From NCBI GenBank assembly GCA_046590205.1, contig JBKJTT010000020.1, forward strand, positions 1 to 48,701: 48,701 nt of DNA, in the 5' to 3' direction. The DNA comes from DATDEW01 sp046590205. Lineage in GTDB: Bacteria > Bacteroidota > Ignavibacteria > Palsa-1295. Below, piece after piece: positions 1 to 8,403 of the stretch (positions are counted from its first letter, which is position 1; each line of letters begins with the position of its first letter). Position numbers and translations under genes: made by a program. The notes beneath the pieces are model-generated. The model did not search any database and was not told where the DNA came from. It was given only the letters and a program-made list of their open reading frames with translations.

Positions 1-243
1 CCCCAGATCGAGGTCGGTCTCTGCTCCGTCATCGGTCACATAGACCTCACCATGCTGATAGGGCGACATAGTGCCCGGGTCAACATTGATGTATGGGTCG
101 AATTTCTGGATAGTGACGCGAAGCCCGCGTGCTTTCAGGAGTAAACCGAGTGAAGAGGAGACGATTCCCTTGCCGAGCGAGCTAACGACGCCGCCGGTGA
201 TAAAAATAAACTTGGTCTGATGCCCGTACCGTTTTTTAGCCAC
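1..243 (-). CDS. pyrG: CTP synthase, N-terminal part (cut by window edge)
   Basis: CTP synthase makes CTP from UTP, ATP and glutamine in the cytoplasm. Only the first 81 codons are here; the gene runs off the left edge. The reading starts at GTG (243-241) and shows the family's N-terminal synthetase domain: VVSSLGKG at residues 19-26 (nucleotide-binding loop), FDPYINVDPGTMSP at 48-61, and DDGAETDLDLG at 71-81 with the Mg-binding Asp. These blocks are almost invariant in PyrG. A weak AGAAAG lies just upstream of the GTG. Two TAnnTTTG-type promoter elements lie 22 to 43 bases upstream of the start. Confidence 0.95.
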   Translation of the reverse strand, partial: MAKKRYGHQTKFIFITGGVVSSLGKGIVSSSLGLLLKARGLRVTIQKFDPYINVDPGTMSPYQHGEVYVTDDGAETDLDLG

Positions 244-264
244 AAAGTCTTTCTAAATGTTGTA

Positions 265-286
265 CAAAAGTACGGGCTCAAATATA
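265..286 (-). promoter_or_regulatory. Candidate Bacteroidota-type -7 elements upstream of pyrG
   Basis: On the minus strand, TATATTTG (286-279) and TACTTTTG (272-265) both fit the Bacteroidota -7 consensus TAnnTTTG and would give short leaders to the pyrG GTG. No clear -33 TTTG is visible at the usual spacing, so this is suggestive only. The same TATATTTG octamer recurs upstream of nuoA and of the T9SS gene that starts at 25480. Confidence 0.4.
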
Positions 287-405
287 CGAAGAAAACCCGC
301 TCGTTTTCTGGTATTGGCAAATTATATGGAGTTAGAGGATGTCTCTGTTGCATCAGACTGCTCACAGCTTGAATCTCAAAACTCTGAATTATCCCTTATA
401 ACTCG

Positions 406-1098
406 TTATTGTAAGACAAAGCTAATAAGGGTTTGTTCTAAGCCATCTCCGAAAGACGACGGCTCTTCTCTATACTTTGCAATATAGCCGATTGATGGGG
501 CAAAATAGTAATAAGCAATGAGAGAATCTGTCCTATTTTGAACAGATGAAGTTACAGTATTTACGCCTACCGTTTTAATCTTTATCATCGTAAGACTTGA
601 GTCATAGATTGGTAATCTGCTTGATCCTTCATAACTTACAATTGCTTTAGAAGTAATACGAGAACTTATGCCGCTTACAGTAACCGTCGTATCTATCAGA
701 GTGTATGTTTTTGCGCCTATTGATTGTATCGGGTAAGTAACCCAGAATGAACGAAGTGGTGGTGTATCAGAATAATCTACATATTCCGAGATATCACCAT
801 TTGATTCAAAGTTGTAATACTTTTTTATCCCAAACGACCCAACAACAGTCATCATGACATTCGACTTACCATAAATGGATATACCAGTTTCAGCAACCGA
901 ATCCGTATGTGTTACATCAGAACCACTGATTTTTCTTCCCAATGAATCCAATCTCACTTGATTAAAAGTAAACGTGCTACCAGCTTTCGGTGGGGATGTT
1001 TTAACTGTGGTAGTTGGCTCGGTAACTGAGTCTGAATCACATCCCCATTGGCTTACTATCACAACCGATAGAAGTATTCTTGCAACTTTAGAGTTCAT
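406..1098 (-). CDS. Hypothetical lipoprotein (230 aa)
   Basis: I do not recognise a family. The start at 1098 is chosen over the in-frame ATG at 1113 because GGGAG sits 6 bases upstream of it. The N-terminus is a type II signal peptide (MNSKVARILLSVVIVSQWGC), so the mature protein should be lipid-anchored at the Cys near residue 20. After a Thr/Pro-rich linker the remainder is rich in Ser, Thr, Tyr and Asp and has a beta-strand look, with no motif I can name. It lies 31 bases downstream of the lipoprotein gene that starts at 2149 and is probably co-transcribed with it. Both genes are clearly AT-richer than the nuo region. Confidence 0.75.
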   Translation of the reverse strand: MNSKVARILLSVVIVSQWGCDSDSVTEPTTTVKTSPPKAGSTFTFNQVRLDSLGRKISGSDVTHTDSVAETGISIYGKSNVMMTVVGSFGIKKYYNFESNGDISEYVDYSDTPPLRSFWVTYPIQSIGAKTYTLIDTTVTVSGISSRITSKAIVSYEGSSRLPIYDSSLTMIKIKTVGVNTVTSSVQNRTDSLIAYYYFAPSIGYIAKYREEPSSFGDGLEQTLISFVLQ

Positions 1099-1129
1099 AT
1101 CATTCTCCCTCATTTAACATTCTATGTGA

Positions 1130-2149
1130 CTATGGAATTGGAATTATATGTGGATGAATATCCTTCGCTTCATTTGTAAAATATGCTAAAGATTTCCCAT
1201 CCGGTGAGATTTGTCCTCCTGATGCTATCCCCGACGCTATGATGGTTTCAGTATGCCTCTTGACATCATATAGTCGCAACGTTCCTGGTTTAACATCAAA
1301 TATTCTTTCTTCATTAGTGGAATATAAACAATAATTACCATTTGGATCAACTGCTAAAGAAGCGGTATATGTATGTGAGGGAGAGATGTAAATAATCTGA
1401 TTATTGTCTAGGTCGATATACTTTAATGCATTGGAGCTCACATAAAAGAGTTTGTTCACATTAGTAGCATAACGAGAGAAAAATCCGCCCGATGTGTCAA
1501 GCGTTGGGTTTAGTATCACAAACCTATCATTAAACAATGTTAGGCTACACCCACTGGAATCAGAATAGCAAGCCGTCCACACTGAATCGTTGAGGAACGT
1601 AAGATCAGAAAAACCTGTGTACGGTCTAAAGTTTACATTATCATGATATCTTTTTAAGATATACGAGGATATTCCTCCCTCGAGAAGTGTATAAATCTTA
1701 AATTCCATAGAATCTGGTATAGACCTCCAAGTTATAATCTTATTTCCAGATGGTGAGGCACCAACAAAGTTTTCGCCTTTGAGCAGTAAGGTACTCTCTT
1801 CCGTTTGATAATTAACAAGGTACAAATAATCTTCACTGAGCAAAAAGAAACAATTACTCTTATTAGAGAAATAAATACGATCGTCATATTTTGGTGGCGA
1901 AACATAGATGCCCAACCTAAACTGTTTTTGAATCTCCCCTATTTTATTATATACAGAGACTTCTGTTTTACTGTCGTCATTATTATTCTTTACCGCCACA
2001 AGGCCAGAACCATCAGGAATCCAACCAAAGTAGAGATACTCACTTCCTACCGGCTCTTGGCTGCACCCAAAAAAAGTATTAATGCAGAAAACCGCTAATA
2101 CAACATAAAACTTCCTCACTGATTTTATGATATTGTAAGCTGTGCTCAT
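1130..2149 (-). CDS. Lipoprotein with TolB/WD40-like beta-propeller (339 aa)
   Basis: The start at 2149 (MSTAYNI) is preferred over the longer ORF from 2173 because AGGAGC lies 7 bases upstream. A hydrophobic stretch ending in the lipobox FFGC marks a lipoprotein. The mature part has repeated short strands resembling TolB/WD40-like propeller blades: WIPDGSGLVAV near the start, ASPSGNKIITW in the middle, and SPDGKSLAYFT near the C-terminus. Such proteins usually act as periplasmic or surface binding scaffolds; the ligand here is unknown. A 60-base sample at 1801 is 30% GC, well below the neighbouring housekeeping genes, which suggests acquired or fast-evolving DNA. Likely the first gene of a two-gene operon. 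Confidence 0.7.
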   Translation of the reverse strand: MSTAYNIIKSVRKFYVVLAVFCINTFFGCSQEPVGSEYLYFGWIPDGSGLVAVKNNNDDSKTEVSVYNKIGEIQKQFRLGIYVSPPKYDDRIYFSNKSNCFFLLSEDYLYLVNYQTEESTLLLKGENFVGASPSGNKIITWRSIPDSMEFKIYTLLEGGISSYILKRYHDNVNFRPYTGFSDLTFLNDSVWTACYSDSSGCSLTLFNDRFVILNPTLDTSGGFFSRYATNVNKLFYVSSNALKYIDLDNNQIIYISPSHTYTASLAVDPNGNYCLYSTNEERIFDVKPGTLRLYDVKRHTETIIASGIASGGQISPDGKSLAYFTNEAKDIHPHIIPIP

Positions 2150-2379
2150 AATAAAGCTCCTACACGAGTACACTTTCTAGTAGGTTGTATCGGGATCTCC
2201 ATATTTATTACAACATTCAACATTTGCATAAGGAGATGGATTCAGCATCGTTATTATCACTTTGCATAAACGCAACAAACGGCGCGACACAGAAAACGAG
2301 AAAGTGAATGACATTACGCATGGATAAATAAACTTCCCAGATGACGGAAATGATTGCAGGAATCGAAAGGGAACATTGC

Positions 2380-2805
2380 GCGTGCCCTCCCCAGCTCCTA
2401 TAGGAGCTGAAGAGGGCATGCGCGGCATGCCACTACGGGAAATCATAGGTGCCTATCGAAATTGCCGAAACCGGAGCGGGAAGGACGATTATAGAGATTC
2501 CCGAAGATTATCTTGTTGATTTATAATGGGTTGAAGACTTTTTTCGGCAGGCATCTTGCAGGAGGTGGGTTGGATTTCGTATATTTGCACGGGAGAGTTC
2601 GGACATTTCCCCTCTCCGAGAAATTTTAGATAGCTTCGCCCCCGGAGCCTGCACTGAAGAATGAAGTGGTCGCTCGCAATAACATATCCGACAACTAAAC
2701 GCCATTATTCAAATGTGTAAATTTACAGCACCTTCCCAAATTATCCCCTTTAAGCTTTACGCTTTGAAGTTTAAGCTTGAGTGTGGTGCACACTTACTTC
2801 CTAAT
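2380..2805 (+). repeat. Mosaic dispersed repeat, copy 1
   Basis: Shares ordered blocks with copy 2 (25584-26195): the perfect 18-base palindrome CAGCTCCTATAGGAGCTG (2392-2409); GGCATGCGCGGCAT; the palindromic ATAGGTGCCTAT (about 2446); GAAGATTATCTTGTT (about 2503); GGCATCTTGCA (about 2550); a TAnnTTTG promoter-like octamer (2580-2587); TTTTAGAT then GCTTCGC; TCGCTCGCAAT; a 27-base identical block ending TTTACAGCACC (2706-2732); and GAGTGTGGTGCACA (2779-2792). Between the last blocks the sequence is unrelated to that of copy 2. It sits in the same orientation as copy 2 relative to its flanks: downstream of a minus-strand gene end and upstream of a minus-strand gene start. Confidence 0.75.
2556..2587 (+). 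promoter_or_regulatory. Promoter-like pair inside repeat copy 1
   Basis: TTG (2556-2558), 21 bases, then TATATTTG (2580-2587) on the plus strand, resembling the Bacteroidota -33/-7 arrangement. Copy 2 keeps the same two boxes with a 20-base spacer although the spacer bases differ. Confidence 0.4.
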
Positions 2806-2849
2806 AAAATCAACGACTTACGAGGCACAAATGACTAAAAAAGAAACGC

Positions 2850-4178
2850 TTACTTCTGCAGCAACAGCTCCATATTCACATCCCGCGTATCACCTACGAC
2901 AACCCAGTTGATGTTCTTGAGGTATGTTCTGGCTACGCGCTGGATGTCTTCGGGTTTTACTCCGGAGAGTTTATCATAACTAACAAACGCATTCTTCCAC
3001 GAGCCGGTCAGTAGTTCTGCCATCCCGAGATTACCCGCAACTTCAGGCGTTGATTCCTGCTTCATGAATGTGTTTGTCGTATATTTTGCAACGCCGCCTT
3101 TGATAGCAGATTCGAGGAGCGTATTATTCTGGAAGAACTCAATATCTTTCTGAATGATGCGAATAGCACTATCTACATGGGCTGTCTCAAAGGAGATCAC
3201 CGCCATAGACTCTCTGCCGTCATTGTCATTGAGGTCCGGGGCATACGACAGATTTGTCTGTACCCGCAAATGCTGGAAAAGAAAACCGCCGAAGAAATTA
3301 CGAAGACGGACGTATGGATAATAATCAGGTGATCCTTTTGAAGGAATACGGAAATACCCTTTTACATACTTCGTCGGAAGTTTACGGTCGAATGCAGGGA
3401 AAGATGCACCAGGTTTTTGTGATGCAACAGGGATAGGAAGTTCGGGCATCTCAAAATTACCTTGTGGCAGCTGGTTAAATCCGCCCGCATCCATTTTCTT
3501 CTCAAGTTCTTTACGAGATACATTACCGACGACAACAAGGAGCAAACGCGATTTTTGCATCAAGTTTTTGTAGTGATTCAATATGCTTTCAGGAGTAGAA
3601 GCATTTAAGCCCTCTTTGGTCAGACGAAGCCCGTACGGATGGCCAAGATAAAATAGTGAATCACCAATGATACGTCCGACTGATTCGGGGCTATTGCGTC
3701 CGCTTTGCAGACCGATCAGTGCATTGCGAAGTAAGTTGTTATACTCTGTCTGGTCAACAGTCGGCTTTGTTATTTTTTCTGCAAAATACTTCCATGTTGT
3801 ATCAAAGTGTTCACGAATCGAGCGCATTGTCAGAACGGAGAAATCTCTGCCATCATTTCCGCCGATACCCGAACCCATACGAAGCATAACGCGACGATAA
3901 TATTGCTTAGAAGTAATCGCTGTGCCGCTTCCGGGGATAAGATTGAACCCCATGTATTCATTGGCAGCGTCGTTCTCGCTCTTAAGGACTGTCGTGCCGC
4001 CCTTGATATAAAGTACTGCAGTGATAGAAGGTACATCTTTACTCTCACGCAAGATAACCTGAATTCCGTTGTAGTCAAACTCTTCAACGTCATCAAGCTC
4101 AACATCATCGGCAAAAGCAGTCAAAGATGTTGTTACCGCAAGAAGTGCGAACAGAACGAGTATTAGTTTTTTTGTCAT
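2850..4178 (-). CDS. M16 family peptidase-like protein without zinc motif (442 aa)
   Basis: Secreted M16 (insulinase/pitrilysin-like) protein. The start at 4178 gives the signal peptide MTKKLILVLFALLAVTTSLT ahead of AFADD; the longer ORF from 4295 would lie inside the upstream gene. It has the M16 fold signature (GIQVILRESKDVPSITAVLYIKGG near the N-terminus, HPYGLRL in mid-domain, FFGGFLFQHLR and VVVGD near the C-terminus). Where an active M16 has HxxEH it reads AANEYMGFN, so no zinc site remains. It begins 4 bases after the stop of the active M16 gene. Known M16B enzymes often work as a catalytic/non-catalytic pair, and this looks like the non-catalytic half. Confidence 0.85.
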   Translation of the reverse strand: MTKKLILVLFALLAVTTSLTAFADDVELDDVEEFDYNGIQVILRESKDVPSITAVLYIKGGTTVLKSENDAANEYMGFNLIPGSGTAITSKQYYRRVMLRMGSGIGGNDGRDFSVLTMRSIREHFDTTWKYFAEKITKPTVDQTEYNNLLRNALIGLQSGRNSPESVGRIIGDSLFYLGHPYGLRLTKEGLNASTPESILNHYKNLMQKSRLLLVVVGNVSRKELEKKMDAGGFNQLPQGNFEMPELPIPVASQKPGASFPAFDRKLPTKYVKGYFRIPSKGSPDYYPYVRLRNFFGGFLFQHLRVQTNLSYAPDLNDNDGRESMAVISFETAHVDSAIRIIQKDIEFFQNNTLLESAIKGGVAKYTTNTFMKQESTPEVAGNLGMAELLTGSWKNAFVSYDKLSGVKPEDIQRVARTYLKNINWVVVGDTRDVNMELLLQK

Positions 4179-4182
4179 TGGT

Positions 4183-5568
4183 TTACCAGTTCTGTATAAA
4201 GTTTTCGTGCGATAGTTTCTTCGGATCGAGATCATACTTCGAGAATGATTGATAGTTCGTCGCAAGCCCAAGAACATACGGCTTGCCGATGACATACTTC
4301 TTCAAGTAATCATTAATGTCTTTGCGATTTACTTTCTGCAACTCGTCGAGGTATCCTTCATAATAATCAAGCCCCGTCGAAGCCCACCAGAATGCAACGG
4401 TCTTGGTAAATTCGGAAAGCGACTCTGTGTCGTAGATGATGCGGCTTCGGAGCTGTGCCTTCGAGGTCTCAAGCTGTTCGTCGGTATAGTAGTTCTTATC
4501 GGTAAACTTCTTGACTTGCTTCCAATAAATATCCATAGCTTGTTTGAGCTTTTCAGGAGTAGCATAGACATCACCTTGTATCGGACCAACAAGACGCTGG
4601 GTATAATACCAGAAGTTACGCCCTGCTGCAATACCGGATTCAAGCAATGCCTTGGTAAATTCATGCTCATCCTGCTTGATGATCTCGCTGAATACATCGG
4701 CAGCGTATGTTGCCTTGTCATCAATGCCTATCGAAGGACCATGCCAACGGACAAAGACGACCGATGTCGGCTGCTCGACAAAATCAGTTACAAACTTATT
4801 TGTACCAAGTGGTTCGATATCCGGTATCTTCTCTGTTGTAAATGGGTCAGGTCCCGGTTTCCATGAATCAAAGTACTCCGGCACAAGGTCTTTTACGTCG
4901 TCGGTCTCAATATCTCCGGCAATAATAAGAAGAGAGTTATTCGGGATGTAATACTTCTCTTTAATAGCGAACATCTTTTCGCGAGTCGCTGAAGTAATTG
5001 TTTTACGAGTACCGAGTGGTTCTTTCCGTGAGCGGTTCTTGCCCCAAAGTGTATGATTGACCCCACGATTAAATCCGAAATACGGATTTGATTCATTCCT
5101 ATCGAATTCACCGAGGACAACTGTTATTTGCTGATCGAGTTCATACTGTTTGAAGAGTGGCTTCGTGATGGCAGTCGCCATAAAGTCAAGCCCTTTTTCA
5201 AAATTGCGTTTTGGAAGTGTGAAATAATACTGCACATTCTCTTCATGGGTCTCGCCGTTATAAACGATACCGAGGCGATCAACTCGATCAAGAAAGAGGT
5301 CTTCACTTGTATCCTTCGCATTTGAGGTGAAGAACATGTGTTCATAGAGATGGGAAAGACCGTTATAATCATCCGGTTCTGTGAACGAGCCATTCTTGAC
5401 AACAAGATTTATCGTAACGATAGGATTCAGATGATTCTCGATGACAAGCACCTCAAGACCGTTATCAAGTTTGAAGCGAGTCCATGGTGGAAGCTGCGCG
5501 AACGTCGGGATGGCAATAAAAAATACTACCACCGGCAAAAGAATCCGCACCAAAGTGTTTTTTGTCAT
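4183..5568 (-). CDS. M16 family zinc metallopeptidase, catalytic subunit (461 aa)
   Basis: Secreted zinc peptidase of family M16. The start at 5568 (MTKNTLVRIL) gives a clean signal peptide ending at TFAQ; the upstream in-frame start at 5604 adds residues before it and is less likely. The inverted zinc motif HLYEH is at residues 73-77, and E154 in VLGEFDRNE is at the right distance to be the third ligand. The C-terminal half carries the second M16 domain (RLVGPIQGDVYATPEKL, LRSRIIYDTESLSEF). One peptidase unit of about 450 residues is typical of M16B. The non-catalytic partner follows after 4 bases and dacB precedes it on the same strand, which suggests an envelope proteolysis operon. Confidence 0.92.
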   Translation of the reverse strand: MTKNTLVRILLPVVVFFIAIPTFAQLPPWTRFKLDNGLEVLVIENHLNPIVTINLVVKNGSFTEPDDYNGLSHLYEHMFFTSNAKDTSEDLFLDRVDRLGIVYNGETHEENVQYYFTLPKRNFEKGLDFMATAITKPLFKQYELDQQITVVLGEFDRNESNPYFGFNRGVNHTLWGKNRSRKEPLGTRKTITSATREKMFAIKEKYYIPNNSLLIIAGDIETDDVKDLVPEYFDSWKPGPDPFTTEKIPDIEPLGTNKFVTDFVEQPTSVVFVRWHGPSIGIDDKATYAADVFSEIIKQDEHEFTKALLESGIAAGRNFWYYTQRLVGPIQGDVYATPEKLKQAMDIYWKQVKKFTDKNYYTDEQLETSKAQLRSRIIYDTESLSEFTKTVAFWWASTGLDYYEGYLDELQKVNRKDINDYLKKYVIGKPYVLGLATNYQSFSKYDLDPKKLSHENFIQNW

Positions 5569-5620
5569 ATTGATTATTACTACGACTTGCTTCGAGAGTT
5601 TCAAAGAGGAATGGAAAACG

Positions 5621-7189
5621 CTATTTTCGCGAAAAGTTCACAAGGCGAAGAGCGATGGAGTCATGAAGAGCCGTTATTTCCCTCATTGATGAAGTAAAAT
5701 TATTTGTGATGATACAGAATGCAAGCTGCTCGCCATCGGCATCGGTGCAATACCCAGCCAAACTTCTGACCCCGGTAAGCCCACCGGTCTTTGCGAATAC
5801 CTTCCCTTCGGCAGGTGTGCCTTTAAGCCGATCAGAGAGCGTCCCGTCTTTGCCCATAACAGGTAAAGATTCAAAGAACGCAGGGTAGAGTTTCTTATCA
5901 CGTTGCATTACCCGTAAGAGTGAGACAATACCTTCGGAAGTCACCAGATCCATACGCGAAAGCCCGGAGCCATCAGCGATAGAGAATCGGTCATCAGGAA
6001 TACCAAGCGATACAAGATACTTTTTTACAACATACGACGCCGCTTTCCAATCACCTACACCCCCCGACTCTTTCGCTACCGTCCTAAGTATTTGTTCAGC
6101 AAAAAGATTATTCGAGCGCTTATTCATTATCTTGAGGATCTCCGAAAGCGCAGGGCTTTGCACAACACCTACGCGAGAGAGCATACTATATTGTAGTCTT
6201 TCTTTCAGCTCACGCGATGTTAGTACACCACCCGTAACAGTAATACCCGCTACCTCCAACTCTTCTTTATAGACTGTGCCGCCATAGAGCGAAGGGGATT
6301 CAATAGTTATCTGCTCAAAGACTGCCTTGCTGCCTTGGGGTATCTCACCTTTGATAATAACTTCATTGCTGCCAATATCACGAGTGATAATAAGAGGGTC
6401 ATGAGTAAGCGAGTCACTTGTCGATACGGTAGTAGCAGTATTTGCTCTTTCAATATAATCCGTTTCAGGGATCACAGCAACGAACGGACGCGAGCCGGGC
6501 TGCGAGTTCGGCGCAACTGAAATGCTTACAACGTTATCTCCAAAACTCAATGCCGAGCTTTGCATCGCATAATAATACGGAGCATCGTCGAGCGACCACC
6601 CCATCGGATATAGATCACTCGTAAAATATGAATCATCAACGATAATGTTGCCTTCTATCTTTTCTACCCCTCGTTTGAGAAGAGTATCAACCCATTGCTT
6701 AAATACAGATGATGGCTCTTTATCAGGGAACATCACCGTTGAGCCAAATGTCGGGTCGCCGGCGCCACGAATAATAAGATCACCCTTTAGTATTTTTTTA
6801 TTAATCTTCCCATTGGTATAAAGCTCTGTCGTGTATGCAAAGGTTGGGCTTAGAGTTGATAGTGCAATCGCGGAGGTGATAAGCTTCATATTTGAAGCGG
6901 GCAAAAAGCTTCGTTTTGCGTTCTGCTCGAAGATCACCTCTCCGGTCTTCAATGACTGTATATATATGCCCCATAATGCGTTATCGGCGCTCTTACCTTT
7001 GAGAATATTGTCTATCTCTTTGCCGATCTTCTCAATGGATGCTTGGCTTTCTTTTGTACGCGGCGGTGCGGTAACAGGTTGAGAGAACGAAGAGGAAACA
7101 GTAAAAAATACGATAAGAAAGAGAGTGGCTACGGCAAATCTCTCCCTCAAAAGAACCGATACGGTATTCTTTCTTGTTTTGGTAGTCAT
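5621..7189 (-). CDS. dacB: D-alanyl-D-alanine carboxypeptidase/endopeptidase, PBP4 type (522 aa)
   Basis: Periplasmic peptidoglycan DD-peptidase of family S13. Start taken at ATG 7189 (MTTKTRKN); GTG at 7195 is an alternative. A signal peptide ends near SSFSQP. The three active-site motifs of penicillin-binding enzymes are present: SxxK as SNMK (S99, K102), SxN as SNN (359-361) and KTG (467-469). The long insert between the first two motifs is normal for PBP4. DGSGLSR at about 406-412 is also typical. It trims or cleaves peptide cross-links. It is divergent from hppD with only 22 bases between the start codons, and is followed on its own strand by the two M16 genes. Confidence 0.95.
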   Translation of the reverse strand: MTTKTRKNTVSVLLRERFAVATLFLIVFFTVSSSFSQPVTAPPRTKESQASIEKIGKEIDNILKGKSADNALWGIYIQSLKTGEVIFEQNAKRSFLPASNMKLITSAIALSTLSPTFAYTTELYTNGKINKKILKGDLIIRGAGDPTFGSTVMFPDKEPSSVFKQWVDTLLKRGVEKIEGNIIVDDSYFTSDLYPMGWSLDDAPYYYAMQSSALSFGDNVVSISVAPNSQPGSRPFVAVIPETDYIERANTATTVSTSDSLTHDPLIITRDIGSNEVIIKGEIPQGSKAVFEQITIESPSLYGGTVYKEELEVAGITVTGGVLTSRELKERLQYSMLSRVGVVQSPALSEILKIMNKRSNNLFAEQILRTVAKESGGVGDWKAASYVVKKYLVSLGIPDDRFSIADGSGLSRMDLVTSEGIVSLLRVMQRDKKLYPAFFESLPVMGKDGTLSDRLKGTPAEGKVFAKTGGLTGVRSLAGYCTDADGEQLAFCIITNNFTSSMREITALHDSIALRLVNFSRK

Positions 7190-7211
7190 AATCACTCTAT
7201 ATCATAAAACA

Positions 7212-8345
7212 ATGTCACAAGCAGAATTAGTCGCAGAAATGCCCATCGCCGAAAAACAGGATTTCCTCCCTCTCAAAGGTATTGACCATATTGAGTTCAT
7301 TGTCGGCAATGCAAAACAATCTGCATATTTTTACCGCTCGGCGTTCGGCTTTTCACTTACCGGCTATGCCGGACTTGAGACCGGCTCACGTGATAAATCA
7401 AGCTACGTCCTTGAACAAGGCAAAGTACGCATCGTCCTGACGACACCGCTTACAATGGATCATCCGCTCAATCACCAACTTGCAAAGCATGGAGATGGCG
7501 TTGGTGTTATTGCGATCACCGTTGATGATGTTGAGTCAGCATATCATGAGACTACAAAGCGTGGAGCTATCGGTGTATCCGAGCCGCGTGAAGTGACCGA
7601 TGAGAACGGCACATACAAAACCGCTTCTATCCGCACGTACGGTGATACTATTCATACATTTGTTGAGCGTAAGAACTACAATGGTTTTGCGCCGGGTTAC
7701 AGAGCGATTACTACTGTTGACACCGTTGCTCGCCCAACAGGCATTGCAGCAGTTGACCACATGGTCGGCAATGTCGGATGGAATGAGATGAATACGTGGG
7801 TGAAGTGGTACGAAGAGGTTATGGGCTTCCATGTCTTCGTTTCGTTCGATGATAAAGACATCAGTACAGAGTACTCTGCACTTATGTCAAAGGTAATGGC
7901 AAGCGGTGCGGAGAAGATAAAATTCCCCCTCAATGAGCCGGCGACAGGAAAGCGCAAGTCACAGATCGAGGAGTATATAGACTGGTATAACGGTCCCGGC
8001 GTTCAGCACGTCGCGCTTGCAACGGGCGATATTATCGCGACCGTTACAAAGCTGACTGCACAAGGAGTTGAATTCCTTCGTGTACCTTCGACCTATTACC
8101 GCGAGCTTGAAAGTCGCGTTGGCAAAATCAACGAGCCCTTAGATAAACTCGAAGAGCTTGGCATCTTGGTTGACCGTGATGATGACGGCTACATGCTTCA
8201 GATATTCACAAAGCCGATACAAGACCGCCCAACAGTATTCTTCGAGATTATCCAACGTAGAGGCGGGCGCTCCTTCGGCAAAGGGAACTTCAAAGCACTC
8301 TTTGAATCAATCGAAAGAGAGCAGGATTTACGAGGCAACCTCTAA
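7212..8345 (+). CDS. hppD: 4-hydroxyphenylpyruvate dioxygenase (377 aa)
   Basis: Iron(II) dioxygenase that turns 4-hydroxyphenylpyruvate into homogentisate in tyrosine catabolism. The start at 7212 is chosen because the ORF upstream of it overlaps dacB, and because the family begins shortly before the first VOC domain (LKGIDHIEFIVGNAKQSAYF). Two vicinal-oxygen-chelate domains are visible. The metal ligands appear as H183 (AAVDHMVGN), H266 (GVQHVALAT) and E345 (VFFEIIQR). The C-terminal RGGRSFGKGNFKALFESIE is the family signature. Length is normal. No Shine-Dalgarno is seen; the leader is AT-rich, as is common in this group. A strong terminator follows the stop codon. The next enzyme of the pathway (homogentisate dioxygenase) is not in the window. 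Confidence 0.96.
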   Translation: MSQAELVAEMPIAEKQDFLPLKGIDHIEFIVGNAKQSAYFYRSAFGFSLTGYAGLETGSRDKSSYVLEQGKVRIVLTTPLTMDHPLNHQLAKHGDGVGVIAITVDDVESAYHETTKRGAIGVSEPREVTDENGTYKTASIRTYGDTIHTFVERKNYNGFAPGYRAITTVDTVARPTGIAAVDHMVGNVGWNEMNTWVKWYEEVMGFHVFVSFDDKDISTEYSALMSKVMASGAEKIKFPLNEPATGKRKSQIEEYIDWYNGPGVQHVALATGDIIATVTKLTAQGVEFLRVPSTYYRELESRVGKINEPLDKLEELGILVDRDDDGYMLQIFTKPIQDRPTVFFEIIQRRGGRSFGKGNFKALFESIEREQDLRGNL

Positions 8346-8373
8346 CTCTTACTTCAAATTATATCGTATTTTT

Positions 8374-8403
8374 GAAGCGCTTCAATTCGAAGCGCTTTTT
8401 TTT
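8374..8403 (+). terminator. Rho-independent terminator after hppD
   Basis: Perfect 9-bp stem AAGCGCTTC (8375-8383) / GAAGCGCTT (8389-8397) with loop AATTC, running into eight T (8396-8403). The T-tract ends at the base before the ATG of the next ORF, leaving no room for a ribosome binding site. Confidence 0.9.

Larger units (their letters stand above)
2150..2849. other. Gene-free stretch holding mosaic repeat copy 1
   Basis: No convincing gene in these 700 bases. The first 230 bases are unremarkable AT-rich DNA, followed by the first copy of a dispersed mosaic repeat (2380-2805). Short ORFs here have no start signals and low-complexity translations, so I do not call them. Confidence 0.6.

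Noticed and set aside
2177..2446. Small ORF of 89 codons upstream of the lipoprotein pair
   Set aside because: It runs through the palindromic repeat, has no ribosome binding site, and its translation shows no protein-like pattern.
4249..4866. 205-codon plus-strand ORF opposite the M16 peptidase
   Set aside because: Antisense of a well-supported gene, with no start signal or domain.
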